A DNA stretch of 64,000 bases from Schistosoma mansoni. Lineage: Eukaryota > Platyhelminthes > Trematoda > Strigeidida > Schistosomatidae. The stretch spans positions 45,553,788 to 45,617,787 of the forward strand of contig NC_031495.1 in assembly GCF_000237925.1 (NCBI RefSeq), given 5' to 3'. Every line of letters begins with the position of its first letter. The stretch's first letter is position 1. The notes beneath the pieces are model-generated. The model did not search any database and had not been told where the DNA came from. It saw only the letters and a list, made by a program, of their open reading frames with translations. Below, in pieces: positions 51,001 through 61,100 of the stretch. The translations under genes and the position numbers were made by a program.

Positions 51001-53912
51001 ATCAGTTCAATCCTCAAACTTAAAACAGCGAGGTTCCTCTCATAACTTATAAATTAGTTTGACCGAAATAATTTTTGAAGTACTGGTTCCTATAATTCTG
51101 TAACTCTTAAATAGAATTCGAAAAAAAACCTAAGAAAGTCAAGAGGATCCCCAAATTCATGTATATGTTGACCGAATACTCACCCTTTTACAGCTTAAAA
51201 ATAAAAGACTTGCTTACTGACTTCGGAATCGGATATAACTTTCATAAAGAGATTTAATATGATGGTTTATTTTCAAAAAATGTACCAGAAAAGTATAGAA
51301 GTCAACTAGAGACCTTTTAATTGAATAATAGTGTTTGGATCATTACTTGTAGTGAGTCATTATCTGGGGCGGGGCTACGCTAAATGGTACTTATTAAAAT
51401 TATCATGTCCTCCAATTTTTATTTTGTCTCACTATATATAATCTTTAAACAGTGAATATTTTATTCAGCCCTTTTTTAAAAGCCAAACTCCGATTTGAAG
51501 ATTAATTCATCGTCTCAGAATGATCGGATGATTTAGTGCGGTTTGATGAACACATTGAAATAATGCAGGGTTATCTCAACGTCTAAAGGGACAATGAATG
51601 GGCTCTCAGAAGGAGTTTCTTTTAAATGTAAACTGCCAAATATCTAGTCTTGCAATATATGATAAGAAGGATAATCAATTTGACCTTTCTATTTGTTCTA
51701 CCTAACCACTCTTGCTGGTTTATTGGCTGACCGAATTTTCATTCAAATTCAACCCCCTTCTATCTATGAAGCAAGCAACATATCTGTTTTTGAATCAGAG
51801 AAAAAGTATTTTGTTCACTAATGGTTTCTCTACCACTTCAAGGCATGGTTTTGAATATAGAAATATGCAAGTCGTTGCTATTTATTAATAGTAAAGCCCT
51901 CTAAGCGGTTGATCCTGAGGTTGATTAAGTTGTTCTGAATAAACTTAGTAAATCCCTTGGCAAGACTATGACAAGTCCTAAATAGGACAAAACATACGTC
52001 CTGGATGCAACTGCTGGCCTCCATCCGACTCAATCTAAAAATGCCATCGACAATTATTTTTTATCTGTCGTAAGGCATCAGAGAGCCTTTCCACGGTTAA
52101 TCTATTGACATAAAGCTAGTAAATTTAGTCCCAATAGCTAGCTGATATTTTATTTCTTTTGCCTGTCCAATTTCGGAATATTTAATAAAAGAGAGAAAGA
52201 TGGATAATTCAAGAATCCTGTCTATCAACAAATAGCTTATTGATAAATAAGATTCGTTTGTTTATTTACATTTTTACTTTGATTTTGCCGTTGTTGGCCA
52301 AATATAAAGCAGATTAGAACGCTGTATTCATTATATCACCTGAGCAAATTATCTTACATTCTTATAAATAAAAATAATATATTTGTAATATCCCAACGAG
52401 TCGAAAAATTAGATTTTCTGACGTTTCGTGGCTCATTGTAAGCCACTTCTTCAGACCTTGGTAATGATACCTACCTTACATTGTATTTTATTTATTTTTA
52501 CCTGTCGAAATAACATCTAATTTCGTACTAACCAAGAGAGTTAGAGTGCTTCTTAATACCTTAAAGTTAGAAAGAAGTACCAAATAAGCAGTTATAGTTT
52601 TTATTTTATAAAACCGCAATGTATAAAATACAAGATTACCAACAGAACTGAAATGTTATCATCATGACATTCTGAAACTTATTCCAACCAATTTATTTTC
52701 ACTTGACATTTTTACATTTTAGATGAAAAAACACGAAAAGCTGCAAATAATTCGATTGTCAGACTTACAAAACGCATTAAACGAGATATTGAAGAATTTA
52801 ATAAATCATCAATGTCTTATTCTCAAAACATACAAAATTTCATACCAGACTTAACACCTGATTTACATAATAATAATAATATTTTACAACGAACTTTTAA
52901 AAATAGAATCATATTAAATTGTCCACATTTAACAACTTCAACAAAAAGTATTAAAACTACAGAAAATCATTATTTCATAAAATGTATCAACATTCAATGT
53001 CATATAAAACATTTTAAACATGGAGATACAGTAAGATTAAAATGGACTGGTTGGTTATGGTCTGAAACATTTTTCAAATTAAAAAAATCTGATATACAAT
53101 TTATAAGTAGACTTAACATTGATAATTGGGGTGAACTACCTTTGATCATTAAAACTTATCATGATATTGAAAAAAATCTCTTTGAAAATAAAAGTTACAC
53201 AATGAATACTGATGATAAGTTTATTGATATCAAATATCCATCTGACAATTATTTTGAACTTAAACAATCAATCATTTTTCATGGTGTTCAATTAAAGATG
53301 ACCCATAAAGTACCATTATGGCCAGTTATAGCAGGTATAGTTGTTGGTTTATGGATTTTGATGATTTTAAGTGCATTATTATACTGTTGTGGATTTTTCA
53401 CTAGACGAAGAATATATTCTACATTAAAGACAAGAAACATTTCCTTTTTCCATCAAAATAATCACTATAATGAAAGGAATCATGATAACAACCTTAATAG
53501 TAAATTTTTTGATTGGACATCTTCACAAGGTTCATTTATTAAAACTGAAAATAATCATCGTCTTCTAACAAGTTCAAATTCAACACCACCAATGTCGATA
53601 CAAAATAATCACTTTGAATTTGATGACAGTGAAGAAACGTGTAAATCAAATATGAATGATAAATTACTTTCAGATGAACATTTTGAGAAGAATACTTTAC
53701 ATATTACCAATAATGAATGTCAACAGAATTTATTTAAAAAGTTTGTCGAGCCTAATGAGAATAATGAAAATGATGAGTGTTTCAGTCCATTATTAAGACA
53801 ACCAAAAGTTTTATTATCTGAACAACACCAATCACAACAATTAGAAGTTATTGAAGAAGATAAAGAATCGTCTAAATCATCAGTTTCTCTTAACAACAAT
53901 TTTGAATTGTGA
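34379..53912 (+). CDS. ITGA: Integrin alpha subunit (complete gene, 5 exons)
   Basis: Exons 34379-36007, 36560-38030, 39566-39757, 41415-41540 and 52723-53912 join with GT-AG borders and matching phases (0, 1, 1, 1) to about 1535 codons. In order: hydrophobic signal segment (residues about 11-33); FG-GAP propeller, with calcium-loop motifs DIDGDGIDD (489-497) and DADGDGWPE (565-573); no inserted I domain; thigh and calf-1; calf-2 with the RIKRD furin-type site and conserved cysteine pair ([14 protein letters not shown], then [13 protein letters not shown]); one transmembrane helix (about 1337-1360); and CCGFFTRRR, the GFF-x-R membrane-proximal motif that binds the beta subunit. The protein pairs with an integrin beta chain at the plasma membrane for matrix or cell adhesion. 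It is longer than the usual 1000-1150 residues, partly because of a 166-residue cytoplasmic tail. The ligand class cannot be assigned. Confidence 0.93.
36008..36559 (+). other. ITGA: Integrin intron 1
   Basis: 552 bp, phase 0, gtaaaa...ttctag, AT-rich. A second acceptor-like ATTATAG at 36566 would shift the frame and is rejected. No repeat was recognised. Confidence 0.85.
36560..38030 (+). CDS. ITGA: Integrin alpha exon 2: last propeller blade, thigh and calf-1 domains
   Basis: Begins [20 protein letters not shown] with [11 protein letters not shown], the last FG-GAP calcium loop, then CRVNIPP and a long beta-rich region with paired cysteines ([30 protein letters not shown]) typical of the integrin leg. 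It ends GAACAAA|gtaaga in phase 1. Confidence 0.92.
38130..38295 (+). mobile_element. tRNA-derived SINE with degenerate hammerhead
   Basis: A B-box-like ggttcgaacccc lies near 38156, followed by a hammerhead-like unit (38185-38233) with CTGAGGA, GTCC-loop-GGAC and AAAAC in place of GAAAC. Stem I is also impaired, so cleavage activity is unlikely. The 3' part (ccaggtttttcaaggtggtc, then ttgactcatgaattcaact) matches the copy at 46.4 kb. Confidence 0.75.
38939..39152 (-). mobile_element. 5'-truncated RTE-like LINE 3' end with target-site duplication
   Basis: On the minus strand the frame reads [40 protein letters not shown], then the last codons ending STRGNRRK and a stop, followed by a taag-repeat tail (acttacttactt on the plus strand, 38939-38952). 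A 14-bp direct repeat gaactgcaaataac flanks it at 38925-38938 and 39153-39166. Tail, truncation and duplication are hallmarks of target-primed reverse transcription. It sits antisense in integrin intron 2 and looks relatively young. Confidence 0.92.
39566..39757 (+). CDS. ITGA: Integrin alpha exon 3: start of calf-2
   Basis: Phase 1 to phase 1, 192 bp. It encodes [19 protein letters not shown] and LLYLTDQ, matching the calf-2 opening of animal integrins (Gly-Pro-x-x-x-His-x-x-x-x-x-x-Asn-x-Gly, later Leu-Leu-Tyr). It ends CAAA|gtaagt. Confidence 0.9.
39758..41414 (+). other. ITGA: Integrin intron 3
   Basis: 1657 bp, phase 1, gtaagt...cttacag. AT-rich, no recognised repeat family or internal exon. 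Confidence 0.8.
41415..41540 (+). CDS. ITGA: Integrin alpha exon 4: calf-2 continued
   Basis: 126 bp, phase 1 to phase 1. Encodes [20 protein letters not shown] and [13 protein letters not shown], aligning with the conserved Cys then Asn-Pro-Leu segment of calf-2. It ends TTTATCA|gtaagt. Confidence 0.9.
43758..43778 (+). CDS. Candidate 21-nt microexon in integrin intron 4
   Basis: A pyrimidine tract with ttttcag precedes 21 bases followed by gtaact. The length is a multiple of three, and in phase 1 it reads through without a stop, inserting IRYYCGCR between calf-2 and the furin-site segment. The constitutive transcript does not need it, because exons 4 and 5 are phase-compatible. Schistosomes use microexons widely, but splice-like sequences of this size also occur by chance. 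Confidence 0.25.
44565..44894. other. Scaffold gap (330 N)
   Basis: A run of 330 undetermined bases in integrin intron 4. The sequence after it starts with a short ata/gagag microsatellite. Confidence 1.
45625..45815 (+). mobile_element. tRNA-derived SINE with intact-core hammerhead
   Basis: Contains a B-box-like gagttcgaattcc (about 45692) and a hammerhead unit (separate entry). A 3' segment with tcaacaatggtctaaaat matches the family's common tail. It lies in the sense strand of integrin intron 4, so it would be transcribed with the gene. Confidence 0.8.
45724..45769 (+). ncRNA. Hammerhead ribozyme motif (type I), core intact
   Basis: Stem I GCACTG (45724-45729) pairs perfectly with CAGTGC (45764-45769). 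The core is CTGAGGA (45730-45736), fitting the CUGANGA consensus. Stem II is GTCC (45737-45740) and GGAC (45748-45751) around a 7-nt loop. GAAA follows (45752-45755). The cleavage dinucleotide is TC (45762-45763), preceded by A. Stem III (45756-45761) is very short and imperfect, as is common in schistosome retroposon hammerheads, so activity might require a dimer. Cleavage would fall after 45763. Confidence 0.75.
46440..46520 (+). mobile_element. 3' fragment of hammerhead SINE
   Basis: Starts in the middle of the hammerhead (gacgaaacggctgtc) and continues through ccaatgcttccagg and the common tail ttcaattgactcatga. The tRNA part and the first half of the ribozyme are missing. Confidence 0.75.
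46935..47535 (+). repeat. Interspersed repeat, class unknown, running into a gap
   Basis: 46948-46978 resembles the left end of the palindromic element (attcacttag(c/t)attgttt, tttgaatctt). 47215-47535 forms a less AT-rich block (ggtgtagactacctggttgg, and a frame [19 protein letters not shown]) that reads like a known dispersed schistosome repeat. No class could be assigned. The block is cut by the gap at 47536. Confidence 0.45.
47536..47735. other. Scaffold gap (exactly 200 N)
   Basis: The round length suggests a gap of unknown true size. Its right edge coincides with the outer end of an inverted duplication. Confidence 1.
47736..47918. repeat. Left outer arm of inverted duplication
   Basis: The reverse complement of 49858-50037 with only a few differences, running from tatatgattaaaaaat to aaactacctt. 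It abuts the gap. Confidence 0.9.
48044..48293. repeat. Palindromic MITE-like element of about 250 bp
   Basis: Left end ttcacttagtattgttt and right end aacaatactaagtgaa are terminal inverted repeats. The two halves stay complementary through to a centre near 48160-48180, with matching pieces such as gtttaggactgca and tgcagtcctaaac, and gcctcgatatat and atatatcgagac. It has no coding capacity. Partial copies lie at 5310-5410 and about 46948-46978, so the family is dispersed. Confidence 0.8.
48289..48500 (+). mobile_element. Sm-alpha-like SINE with hammerhead
   Basis: tRNA-derived head with an A box (tagctgaatgg, 48339-48349) and a B box (ggttcgagtca, 48382-48392), then a schistosome-type hammerhead (48425-48469). 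The hammerhead keeps CTGACGA (consistent with CUGANGA) and GGAC-GAAA, and stem I is paired through G-U wobbles (ATCTGG with CTGGAT). The closing G-C pair of stem II is lost (TTCC opposite GGAC), so activity is doubtful. It is essentially identical to the reverse complement of 49655-49857. Confidence 0.88.
49655..49857 (-). mobile_element. Sm-alpha-like SINE with hammerhead, inverted twin copy
   Basis: Reverse complement of 48289-48500 with almost no differences, including the same mutated hammerhead at 49679-49723 and the same A and B boxes. It is part of the inverted duplication with 49858-50037. Confidence 0.88.
49858..50037. repeat. Right outer arm of inverted duplication
   Basis: Reverse complement of 47736-47918. 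Here the SINE follows directly, whereas the left arm has about 370 bp (47919-48288, including the palindromic element) in between. Confidence 0.9.
51950..52045 (+). mobile_element. Decayed Sm-alpha-like SINE 3' end
   Basis: gtcctaaataggacaaaac followed by gtcctggatgcaactgctgg reproduces the second half of the Sm-alpha hammerhead and its tail, with a degenerate core (GAAAC replaced by AAAAC and no clear CTGANGA). Confidence 0.65.
52385..52475 (-). repeat. Solo fragment of the hammerhead-like insert repeat
   Basis: Matches the distal part of the insert in the RTE copies (aatatccca, cgaaaaatt, tctgacgttt, gtaagccactt). Read on the minus strand it gives CTGAAGA, AGTGGCT, a 7-nt loop, AGCCAC and GAAACGTC. 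It lies about 250 bp before the last integrin exon. Confidence 0.65.
52723..53912 (+). CDS. ITGA: Integrin alpha exon 5: furin site, calf-2 end, TM and cytoplasmic tail
   Basis: 395 codons. [13 protein letters not shown] holds a dibasic furin-type site that would split heavy and light chains. [11 protein letters not shown] and WLWSETF are calf-2 signatures. [20 protein letters not shown] is the core of the membrane helix, followed by CCGFFTRRR. The remaining 166 residues are Asn/Ser/Glu-rich and hydrophilic. They lack a recognised domain and exceed the usual 20-60-residue alpha tails. The stop is at 53910-53912. Confidence 0.95.
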
Positions 53913-54292
53913 AGATGTGGGAATTTTCTCGAAAAATCGAGAATAACCATACATCTTTAAAATTTAATATTAGCTTTTGTTTTTGTAAAAAAAGCAATTT
54001 CAAACACCACTGTTTTATAGCACAAGTTTCACATAAACCTATAATGACTTCTGTTCTTTTCATTGTTTTAATGTTTTCACTCACTCAACACTATTCAAAC
54101 TTCAATATGTAATGTAAATGTTTAAAATAATCGTTTTATGTTTACAATCACAATTAACAAAACCTACTTTGATGATAAATAACTAACTTACGTTTTCAGT
54201 ATAATCATTTTATCGAATATTTGGAATGTTAATGTATCTCTAGGAAACTTTTTATAAAATATAATTGTTTCTTACCGTGTGAATATTGATTT

Positions 54293-54327
54293 AATAAAAA
54301 GATTTATTATAAGTTTCTCTAAATAAA
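54293..54327 (+). terminator. Polyadenylation signals of the integrin gene
   Basis: AATAAA at 54293-54298 and again at 54322-54327, about 0.4 kb after the stop codon in AT-rich 3' UTR. Confidence 0.6.
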
Positions 54328-54925
54328 TTTAGTAGGAATAAAATAATCTTTGATTGTTTCATTTGATATTTTGTCATTTCGATTCATTTTATTCTGCTAT
54401 ATTTTCATTCAATGATAAGCGGAGAGGGGTTAGTGTTGGGCCCAACTATTATGGAAGTTTAGTGAGAGATACTTACAGTGTTTATTTTGGCAACTGTGAT
54501 TAGCAAGAAAATCGATTCCACAATCACTCCTATTCATATAAACAAATTGGTGAACAGAACGAGACAGAAACTAGACAATCTAGGATCCTTCAACCACATC
54601 ATTATGCTTGGTGTTACTCTACACAACCGACACACATTCAGTTAAGTGCCTCCATAAATAACAATGTTCATTGAACTTTCTATTTTTCAATTGATAGACG
54701 ATATCAGTTGATATCAACCGACGAATTTTCGCATATAATCAAATAGGTTCATCAATAAGTCAAATATTCCAGTGATAAATTACCACTGCTGAAAACCTAT
54801 GAAGTAAAAAGATTCTTGTACAGATGAAAGCAGCACCCTTGTAAGTGAAGACCAGCATGATACCTTGGTTATTAGGCTGTTTCGTCAGTATAGAGTTGTA
54901 GAAGTTGTTCAATTTTATTGAAATA
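54328..54925. other. Intergenic DNA after integrin, nothing recognised
   Basis: No supported gene or repeat family. Confidence 0.45.
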
Positions 54926-55225
54926 CCGAACCGATCTGAGTTAAATCACTACTGAAAATCTGGAAGCACTGAACGGCCGTCTTGTTCTGGCATTTGACTC
55001 CTCAGCAGTGCCCACCCACCACCCTGAAAGCAAGGATCGAATTCAAGACCTTTGGTCTCGCACACGAACGCTTAGCCTCTAGATCACTGATCCGGCATCC
55101 AATGGTGTTAATGTTTGACTTCAGCCAGTCCACGAGGATACGCGATCATTTTCAACTGTCTCTGGTGAGTGACAGACCTACACCCGAAACGGTTGAACTC
55201 CACTGGTCATAGCTGCTCACGAAAA
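54926..55225 (-). mobile_element. tRNA-derived SINE with degenerate hammerhead
   Basis: Minus strand: a tRNA-like head (ggatcagtgatctagaggct, then ttcgatcctt) followed by CACTG-CTGAGGA, a broken stem II / GAAA region, and GGCCGT-CAGTGC. Stem I is intact (GCACTG with CAGTGC) but the catalytic GAAA is not. This copy preserves the tRNA-related part best. Confidence 0.75.
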
Positions 55226-56149
55226 CTCCAGAAGCTTCCTTTCGAAGCTACTCACTACAGAACACATGATATTAGACTACTTAAAGATTACATGAGAAAG
55301 TTTGACATTGAAACGTCGTTTCTTAAGTAAAAACAAGGACAAATTTGTCTCATAAATGTTGGCTAGTTAACCATAAAATATTAGAATAAATGAACTATTC
55401 TTACTCATTTGAATAAATCGCTTAATTGTATGGTAAAGATCACACGAGAATAGATGTAAAATGAGTATCAGTAATATTAAACACTTGCTCCTCACATGAG
55501 CTGAGTGTCAAAGCAGTTTAGACAAGAACAATCCTCAGTGTTAGACTTCTAAAAATTTTCCTTTTGACTAATAAGTATATCTCCCGAAGCTAGCTGGTTA
55601 TTCATCCTTTAATCAGAAGACAGACTAATGTCTCATAATAAATAAGCAGATAGGTATCATCTTTGGATATGTCACTATGTTGCTACTCATGTATCTCTAA
55701 TAAATACAATCACAATATGTGATATAAAAGCACGTCAGTTAGTAAGGGTCTCATGGTACAACTTTCAGGAATACAATCAATATGTTGAACATATTCACTC
55801 TTGAAATTGGAACGGAATCTATGAAGAAAAAATGATAATATGAAATCATTAACAGACGTATGAAGGAAGTATAATGATAGATCTAACTACGTAGGATATC
55901 AAGAGTCTTTCATTCTGGATTAATTAGTCTACAGAGAATTTAAATAAATAGGATATAGCTCTATCTTTGGTATTAATATCCGTGAGCAAATTGATAGGTT
56001 AGGATGAATCTATGAGGAAAAACGGGATTTGAACAAATTGATGTGTCATCAAAGTATTCGGAATTCTCTACACTAGTAGACTTCAAAGTTGTGATGAACT
56101 TATTTTCCTCACTAAACTATCTATTGTTGCCGGGGCAATTGCTTTGAAC
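55226..56149. other. Intergenic DNA, nothing recognised
   Basis: AT-rich, no coding or RNA feature supported. Confidence 0.45.
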
Positions 56150-56330
56150 TTAGATACCTGTTGTTAGAAAATGGTTTTCGTCAGAAATGTAATGTACAAT
56201 CGTCGAGAATTAAGGAGTATTAAACAGCCGTTTCATTCCAATGTGGGGCTCCTCAAAAGAGCGTAGTTGAGGAACTATCCCAGAATCCCCAATTTTTTTA
56301 CTGAGAGGGTTTAATATTTGGACTACTAAG
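56150..56330 (-). mobile_element. Decayed hammerhead SINE relic
   Basis: Minus strand reads tgaggagccccacattgg then aatgaaacggctgtt, the order of the SINE hammerhead (CTGANGA, stem II, GAAAC, GGC-GT), with several substitutions. Only this part is recognisable. Confidence 0.55.
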
Positions 56331-57351
56331 TTAAAACTCGACAGCTCACGTTTCTGACTATAATTGACTAGTAATACAGCTCAACAACCAACTGTTAGTG
56401 AATAACTACCTCAGTTATGACTTCCGATTTTTACTCTGAAACTCAGTCACTGGTGAGTACATGAGAACTGTTTCGTTTTCAATGGTTCTTCGGTGAATAT
56501 CAATGTGACAAAAATCATTTGTAAATTAAATTAGTCTCCACAAATTATTCGAACAAATATTATCTACAATAGTCGATCAAGTCAATAAAATTATCAAGAT
56601 AGAGAATATCAGCTGGTAGAATAAACAGAATAATGAAAAAGGATTATATTAGATTGTTTTTTTATAAACAATAATAATTATATTTGAACAGCAGTACCAC
56701 CACTACTTTAATTAATCTACCCATTGTAAAAGAAAAGTGAAACGAAGGCGAAACGAAGCAGTCACACAAGTATGATGTATGTGTTTCTGTGACATGGAAC
56801 ACACACACAGACATATATATATATATTTACATACAGACGAGTAACAACAGAAAGTAACCAAACAAAAGATGATTATCATAATATTAATTAAAAACTAAAA
56901 TGAGAATGATGAATATGAAGTGAATAATGAGATTAATTATTATTATTATTATTCTTTAAAAGATTTATTTGTTTTCTTTCAAATTTTATATGAAAAACCT
57001 GTTAGTAGTAATGGACAAACATGTTTTTTTTCAACACACACACAGAGAGGGAGAAAAGATACAAACATATATGCACACATACACACATCTATTTATTTAC
57101 TGATTTATGTACACCTAATTTTTAGAAAAAAAAATGAAGATGATTTCAATGCAAAAACAAAAGAAGAAATAGAGGTTGATAACAATCCTGTTGAAAAAAA
57201 AATTAACATGATGGTTAATAGTTGTAAAAAGGTTTGATCAATGTTATAAATATATGCCTTAATACTGAAAATATATCCGAAAATGACTCAAATCTCTAAA
57301 AAATACTCATATCTGTTAGATAATTCAATACATGAAGGCAAACATCATATA

Positions 57352-57353
<2 letters not shown>
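56331..57353. other. Intergenic DNA with a weak candidate exon at 57126-57237
   Basis: At 57125 taatttttag precedes a short plus-strand frame KNEDDFNAKTKEEIEVDNNP followed by VEKKINMMVNSCKKV and a stop. Its charged composition is exon-like, but partner exons and homology are lacking. A CA/GA-rich microsatellite at 57030-57095 interrupts the upstream frame. I do not call it a gene. Confidence 0.3.

Positions 57354-57392
<39 letters not shown>
57354..57392. repeat. (TA)n microsatellite
   Basis: About 39 bases of uninterrupted TA units. Confidence 0.95.
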
Positions 57393-57393
<1 letters not shown>

Positions 57394-58087
57394 TAGCTAA
57401 TATTGTCTCCCTTTGATATATTCCATCATAATATTGTAATATATATGGATTATGTAATGAATTATTACGTAATAATACGTAATAACATACATAAACTAAT
57501 ATTTTCAACAAACAACAAAGACGGTTTTTCTTTTTTAAAAAAAGAAAAGAAAGTGACTAATCATGAAATTACATTTAATTAAAGTTTAAAATTACTGATA
57601 TCACATACTATAAAAATAGATTCCATCAATAACGAGTTTGTTTTTTTTTTTGTTGAGGTAATGAACATTGAATGTTTTGTTTTAATCTATTGTTAATAAT
57701 GATAATAAATTAAAAATAACTATTGAAGAAAAATTAAAAGATAAACAAATATTTGAATTAGATAAAGATAAATCATATAATGAAATGTAACTATGATACG
57801 AATCTGTATGCATATGCACATATAGTCCAGAGGGTAAATATAGACATATTGTTTTCATGAATACACTATAATATCAAACATTAGATATTTCTATTTGTAA
57901 TAGTTTATTTTATTAAAATAAATGCTTAACAACATGGAAGATCGCTGAAAATAATATATTTGATTACTGAGTATTTGAATAAGATAGAAATATTATATAC
58001 ACATGAACATTCATGACAACATTAATGATAAGGCTATAAAATGAAATTGATTGATTTGTAATTTTTTGATGATTGCTATTACTGTTA
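57393..58087 (-). other. Probable 3' UTR and downstream region of the Dlg gene
   Basis: AT-rich, directly downstream (minus strand) of the Dlg stop codon. Several AATAAA-like hexamers occur on the minus strand (tttatt on plus near 57904-57912), so the exact poly(A) site cannot be chosen. Confidence 0.4.
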
Positions 58088-58197
58088 TCATGGTATTGGT
58101 TGAGGTGAATTCAACCATACAATAGGTCCAGTATTAGTGAATATGATTTCTTTAACACGATTATAAGCTGTTTCATAATCGTCTGTTGTGATAATTG
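58088..58197 (-). CDS. dlg1: Dlg last exon
   Basis: Acceptor tacatag, then 36 codons encoding AIITTDDYETAYNRVKEI and IFTNTGPIVWLNSPQPIP, and the stop at 58088-58090. Matches the C-terminal helix and final strand of MAGUK GUK domains. The usual terminal Lys/Arg-Glu-Lys/Arg-Leu end is replaced by NSPQPIP. Confidence 0.92.
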
Positions 58198-61100
58198 CTA
58201 TGTATTAAACAAAAAATAGAAAATAAATGAATAAAGATAAGTAAGGAAGGAATATAGAGAAGAATAACAAAGATATTTGTAAGCATCAATGAGATTTCAC
58301 ACTTTGTACACTATATCAATAAACTTATTTAGATTATACAGGTGTGTTTCTCTGTAAATACAGTCACTCATGTAGTTTCATAATCTGGATCACCAAAAGC
58401 TTCTGTACTATAGTTTATAATTCACTTAAAATAAACCTCAAACAATCGCTAGAATTTATTTCAAAAACGTCTATGGTTTACTATTACATATTGATCATTA
58501 AATACTGTGCTTTCTTCGTTAATACTTCAAAATTGATGTCAAGACTCCCTCATAGTAGACTGACAATGCTTCAAGATACAATTTTTATTTGCAAAGTACC
58601 TGACTGGTTTAAAAAAGTATATTTCATAGAAATTTGAATTACTGATTCCCCATAAATTTCACTTTGCGGTAGTCTCATTAAAAAAAACGTTTATTGATGA
58701 CCTCGAACTAAAGGTTTTAACAACATATTCTTTAAATAACATTTTATTGTTCTTAGTTTAATGAAGTGAGTATCTTACGATAAATACTACTGAATAATTT
58801 GAAACTGAAAAGAATAATCTACATCTTGTTACTTGATTAAGAATAGTCAGTCTTCTAAGATTTCTTCACAATGAAATTATTATTTAAACTAACCTGTTTA
58901 ATATTTCAAACACTTATGTGCCGAACTTATAGATCAAAATACTTTGAAGGACTTCTTTTCGCAACAATTCATAATTGTAAGTGCTACTCAAAAACATTTT
59001 ATTCGTGAAGACTATACATGACTATATGTTAGTTTCAATCTATAGTATCGTCGTCTTAATTAGATAATTATAATTCATCAATGTATACATTACAGAAAAC
59101 GACGGCACATACCTGTCAAAAAGGAAGTAAAATGCTCTAGCAAACGACCAAGTTTACTTTGTAAATTTTTAAAAGCTGCAGATTCAACAGAAGAGCACTT
59201 TTTAAGTTTAAGTTTTTTCTGCTTTCTTTGTTCATTTAAAAGCGGAAAAGATCCATCATCATCATTACCGTCGTAGACATCATCATTTTTATCAGTTTCA
59301 TCAGTCGGCATTGTCTCAGGTAGCACAAGAATAGCGATTGCTGGTAGTCCAGCCGATTCTAAACGCTTTAATGCTGGCCCACCAACATCCAATAAGCAAT
59401 GCAATCCTAATTCAGACACTTCAAATACAGAATCTAAATGGGTTCCATATAAATTTCCATTGTATTCACCAGCTTCAAGATATTTATGAGCAGCTATATC
59501 AGCAACCATTATTTCTCGACTGATTACAAAATGATAGTCACGGCCTTCAACTTCATTTGATCGACGTGGTCGAGTTGTATCTTTGAACAAATAGAAAACA
59601 ATGAAATTTATAAATATTGCTATACCTATTAAAGGTATTATGAGTTGGTGAAGAAGGAGTGTGTATTTAGCTGACAATATTTTATGCAGTAAATGTGATA
59701 TTATTATTTTAAGGTTGCAGTTATGTCTGAAGGGGACAAACATAAAATTCATAGTCAGAACAGACACAGTACTAAGGAGTCATGAAGCAGGACGATACAC
59801 CTCTTCTCTGTTGCTTCATAGTTTTCAACAGGCATGTATAATTCGTGACGAAAATCACCTTCAGATTGAACTGATCTTCACAAACAACTTAATCAATTAA
59901 TAATAGTAAGAATGAGAATTTTACTTTCTATTCATGAGTAAGTTAGAGTCTAATTCAAAAGTTTTCAATATCTGATTTCATTTTAATCTATAGGTTCATT
60001 AACCATATAACGTACAACGGATTTACGTATTACTGAATATTTAGGTAAAAAAAAGATTGTCACCTTTTAGTTGTAAACAATTTACAACAAGTAATGAGAT
60101 TTTAAAACAATCAATAACAATAGCCAATTCGAATAAATAAGTGATTCCCTTTAACAATGTGATTTTTTTTCTGAGTTATACACTCATCCCCATCAGTTGA
60201 TGCTAATCTTTGCTAAACACCAGCCATCAACTTCAAATTGTATTAACTAATAATATCATATGAACAACTTTGAAATGGTGCTTTCTGACATGTCTTCAAT
60301 GTGAATGGATCAAAAAGACAGTTAACAAGAAAGTTAAAACGGAAAACATGACAACCTAGTTTAACAGTGAAATTCTCAATAAACAGTAATAGATATAAGT
60401 CGCAATTTCACTAATTCAGTTTTTCTTTCGAATTAAGTGTAAATCAATGTAAATAGTAGATGTGAAAACTCTTTTCAATCACAATTTAACCTTACATAAA
60501 AATTCAAAAAGATAATAGAATTTATGACATGAATCATCATACAGAACATGTAAAAATTGATAATCATCACAAAACTGACAATGATTTACACTTGATATCG
60601 ATAATAAAAACGATGATAGTTATAAGTAGAAAAGACATTTGATTAAAATCAAACCAGTGGTTGGATCAGAGACATTTGAAATAATATGGGTAATAACACC
60701 CATTAAAATTGTAGTGACCTATTGTAACCTTAAACCACTTTAGACATGAGTATGTAATCAAATTTACGTTCGTATGGTGAATTAACATGGCAGACAGGAC
60801 CATGCTAATGTTTGACGTTTACTGCTAACTCAACTGATTATATTGAATACAATTATGTCTGTCTACATTTATCCATATTCACTTGTTCAGTTTGCCTACG
60901 CACATTGATGTCTGAAATTCAAATATGCATCGCGTATTCGGATTTTAATTTTTATTGAATATTCACGTGATTAGTCGACGGATGATATATGAAGTTAAAT
61001 AGACTATATATTCCGCTAGCATTAATATCGCTGAATCATATCGGATTCAACAATGGGAATTAAAAGCTTGACAGCAAAAACAAAATACAACGACAACCTT

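Larger units (their letters stand above)
41541..52722 (+). other. ITGA: Integrin intron 4 (11.2 kb)
   Basis: Phase 1, gtaagt...cattttag. It carries two sequence gaps, at least four SINE copies, a palindromic element, an inverted duplication and a candidate 21-nt microexon. The rest (41.6-43.7, 50.04-51.9 kb) is AT-rich DNA with no recognised feature. Confidence 0.8.

Noticed and set aside
56920-57237. Charged plus-strand frame preceded by an acceptor-like ttttag
   Set aside because: It spans CA/GA microsatellite DNA and has no partner exon or homology. Kept only as a weak candidate in the intergenic description.
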